Made by a program: the position numbers and the translations under genes. Shown here one piece after another: positions 62,401 to 64,000 of a stretch of DNA of 64,000 nucleotides (position 1 is the stretch's first letter; every line of letters begins with the position of its first letter). The stretch is from the NCBI GenBank assembly GCA_032358165.1, contig JAALGY010000008.1, positions 2,232,001-2,296,000 of the forward strand. The letters run 5' to 3'. The notes under the pieces are model-generated. The model did not search any database and was not told the DNA's origin. It worked only from the letters and a program-made list of their open reading frames with translations. The stretch is from Diplosphaera chodatii. Its lineage: Eukaryota; Chlorophyta; Trebouxiophyceae; Prasiolales; Stichococcaceae.

Positions 62401-64000
62401 TCTGTGATGTACAGCCCGGTTACTGAAGCATGCTCAAATCTAGTGGAAACTCCTGGGGTTGGCACGCAAGAAGACGGCCCAGGCGCTCACCTGCTTACGG
62501 GTGAGGAACAGGGGCCGGTCGGGCTTCACGGTGAACACGAAGGGGCCCTGCAGCTGCAGCTTGTCCTCCATGACATCCTGCGGACATGGAGTAAAGGGAT
62601 GAGGGTTGGACGCCACCATCGGAGGACTGCCGTTTCACTTGCACTATTGCTGTGCTCTGCGTGCCGGCGGGGCACAACCGCCGAGGCGCGCGTCAACCTA
62701 GTCGCATGAGGCGCAGCGTGCTGCTGTCGGTGGTGCGCCCTGTTTTGTGCTGTGTGCTTGATTTTAAGCTACTAGCGAGACCAGGTTTCCGACGCCGGTC
62801 GGCGGCCGTGGCCGCACCACGAGGCGGTCGTCCTGCCACCACAGGTGCGCCCGCACCGCCGCGGCGGCGTCCGCCGCCTCCGCGCGCTGCCGCTGCTGGT
62901 GCATCGACGCGATGCGCTCCAGCAGCTGGTTCCGCTGGTACAGCTGGTCCTGCGGCGGCCAGGTCAGTGCGGGCTGAGCGCATGCTGGTGGGCCGCTCTG
63001 GCAGCAGCGGGCGCCCGCCCCACTGCTCAGGCGGTGATGTTGACACGCAGCGTGCAGCCAGGCCTGCCCTGCAGCAAGGGCTGTGCACCGCATGTCTATA
63101 CAAGGAGAGGTCGCACCTTGTCCAGTTGCAGCTGCGCCAGCTGCTGCTGCATCTGCTCCAGCCGCTCGTCCACCTCTTGCAGTTGCTCCTGCGATGCCGG
63201 CACACTGGTGGTCAGCTGTACGATCCAATACATGGCACCCGCTCCGTAATCTTACACTCTTGTGTTGAGCCCTATGCCAACTTTGCTTCTCATGCCAACA
63301 TGAATAGCCTGTCAGTCACGACGTGTGCTGCTGTGATGCAGAATGGTAACTGTTGCCACCTCCCAAACAAGTTGGTGGCTGAGGCATGCACTACTACCCT
63401 TCAATACTCCCTGGCACATGTGAATGACATCATATCGAGCCCAGCCGCCGAAGTGTTCACACGCACAGCTGAATATGAGCAGTATAACGTGGAGGACCAG
63501 TGTGCTGACCTTTTTGCGTGACCGGTAGCGGCGCTGCGCCGCCCGGTTCTTCTCCCGTGCGGTGGCCGCCGCCTGCCGCGCCGCCTGCAGCTTGGCGCTG
63601 CCGTGTCGCTGCGGGAGGGAGTGACTCTGCGCGGCGGTGGTGGTGCACCCATCAAAGCACACCCAAAGCCAAGGGAGATGAACTTGGTTGCGGATGGGGT
63701 GTATGCTCGGGAAATGGCGGTCTGGCAGGGCTCAATTGCTCCAACACACAAGTGCGGCCTTGCCTGCACAGCTGCCATGCACATGCACGGCCAGTGCTGG
63801 TTGCTCAGGCTGCGTGCTCATGCCTGGGTGGTGCATCTCTCCTGCATGGGGCCCACACCTTGTGGGGCGTCTCGATGTCGTCGCCGCTGTTGCTGTGCAG
63901 CGCCGTCCGCAGCGAGGTGTCGCCGCTGCTGGTGTGGCGCAGGTCGCCGCTGGACGTGGCTCCCGGCTGCGCGACCTCCGGGCTCGAGGCGTCGCGCTGC
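59444..64000 (-). CDS. bZIP transcription factor Y (5' end outside window)
   Basis: The 12 visible exons give about 510 aa: 64000-63859, 63608-63510, 63188-63117, 62949-62821, 62577-62491, 62249-62124, 61834-61634, 61420-61298, 60746-60609, 60303-60226, 60032-59957 and 59706-59444. Phases close to the stop. The first exon enters from beyond the right edge, so the N terminus is missing. The second exon holds a standard basic region (REKNRAAQRRYRSRKK) with N-x7-R; the next two carry the leucine-zipper heptads (DERLEQMQQQLAQLQLDK, then QLYQRNQLLERI). The C-terminal blocks are shared with X and with the kinase tail: PFVFTVKPDRPLFLTRK, FRELYREYINAAAACLLEL, LTREQRDVVLALRAAFL, VWRRVLTPQQMAHLNV and ALEAMLPASMRDWGAVPSVD. 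The last residues include VKQEPDV, a sumoylation-like site. It is a nuclear transcription factor by family. The end of the 62949-62821 exon is uncertain by one codon. Confidence 0.85.

Overview
The window is nuclear DNA of a green alga (Chlorophyta). The evidence is very high GC in exons, genes split by many short introns (donors mostly GTGAGC or GTGCG, acceptors mostly CTGCAG), a giant Ser-Pro3 cell-wall glycoprotein with a fibro-slime domain, a plant-type ZIP transporter, and a tyrosine-kinase-like (TKL) kinase whose active site has the look seen in algal TKL kinases. I see no transposase, reverse transcriptase, rRNA or tRNA. All gene models were built by hand from splice signals and phase. 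In every model the phases close from start to stop, but no transcript has been seen.

Layout. 0.4-7.0 kb (-): a PHD-finger nuclear protein. 7.9-10.9 kb (-): a ZIP-family metal transporter. 11.6-12.2 kb (-): a small secreted, probably GPI-anchored protein. 13.0-18.2 kb (+): a membrane-anchored TKL kinase fused to a C-terminal region that is also found in the two bZIP proteins at the other end of the window. 19.6-21.7 kb (-): gene D, a short outlying member of an unnamed family. 22.5-37.3 kb (-): one 21-exon gene for a modular hydroxyproline-rich glycoprotein of about 3,806 aa. 38.1-47.4 kb (-): genes C, B and A, three tandem members of the same family as D. 48.1-52.7 kb (+): a DEAD-box RNA helicase. 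54.0-59.0 kb (-) and 59.4->64 kb (-): tandem bZIP paralogs X and Y; Y runs off the right edge.

Three things stand out. First, the kinase-bZIP-tail fusion links a signalling enzyme to a domain otherwise attached to bZIP proteins. Second, family A-D keeps the same intron positions while its donors switch between GT and GC; 7 of the 18 introns in A-C use GC. Third, the giant glycoprotein has grown by duplication at several scales: 12-nt Ser-Pro3 units, 42-51-nt mini-exons, a 240-bp tandem repeat, a nearly identical 690-bp segment, and two copies of a domain-plus-rod module.
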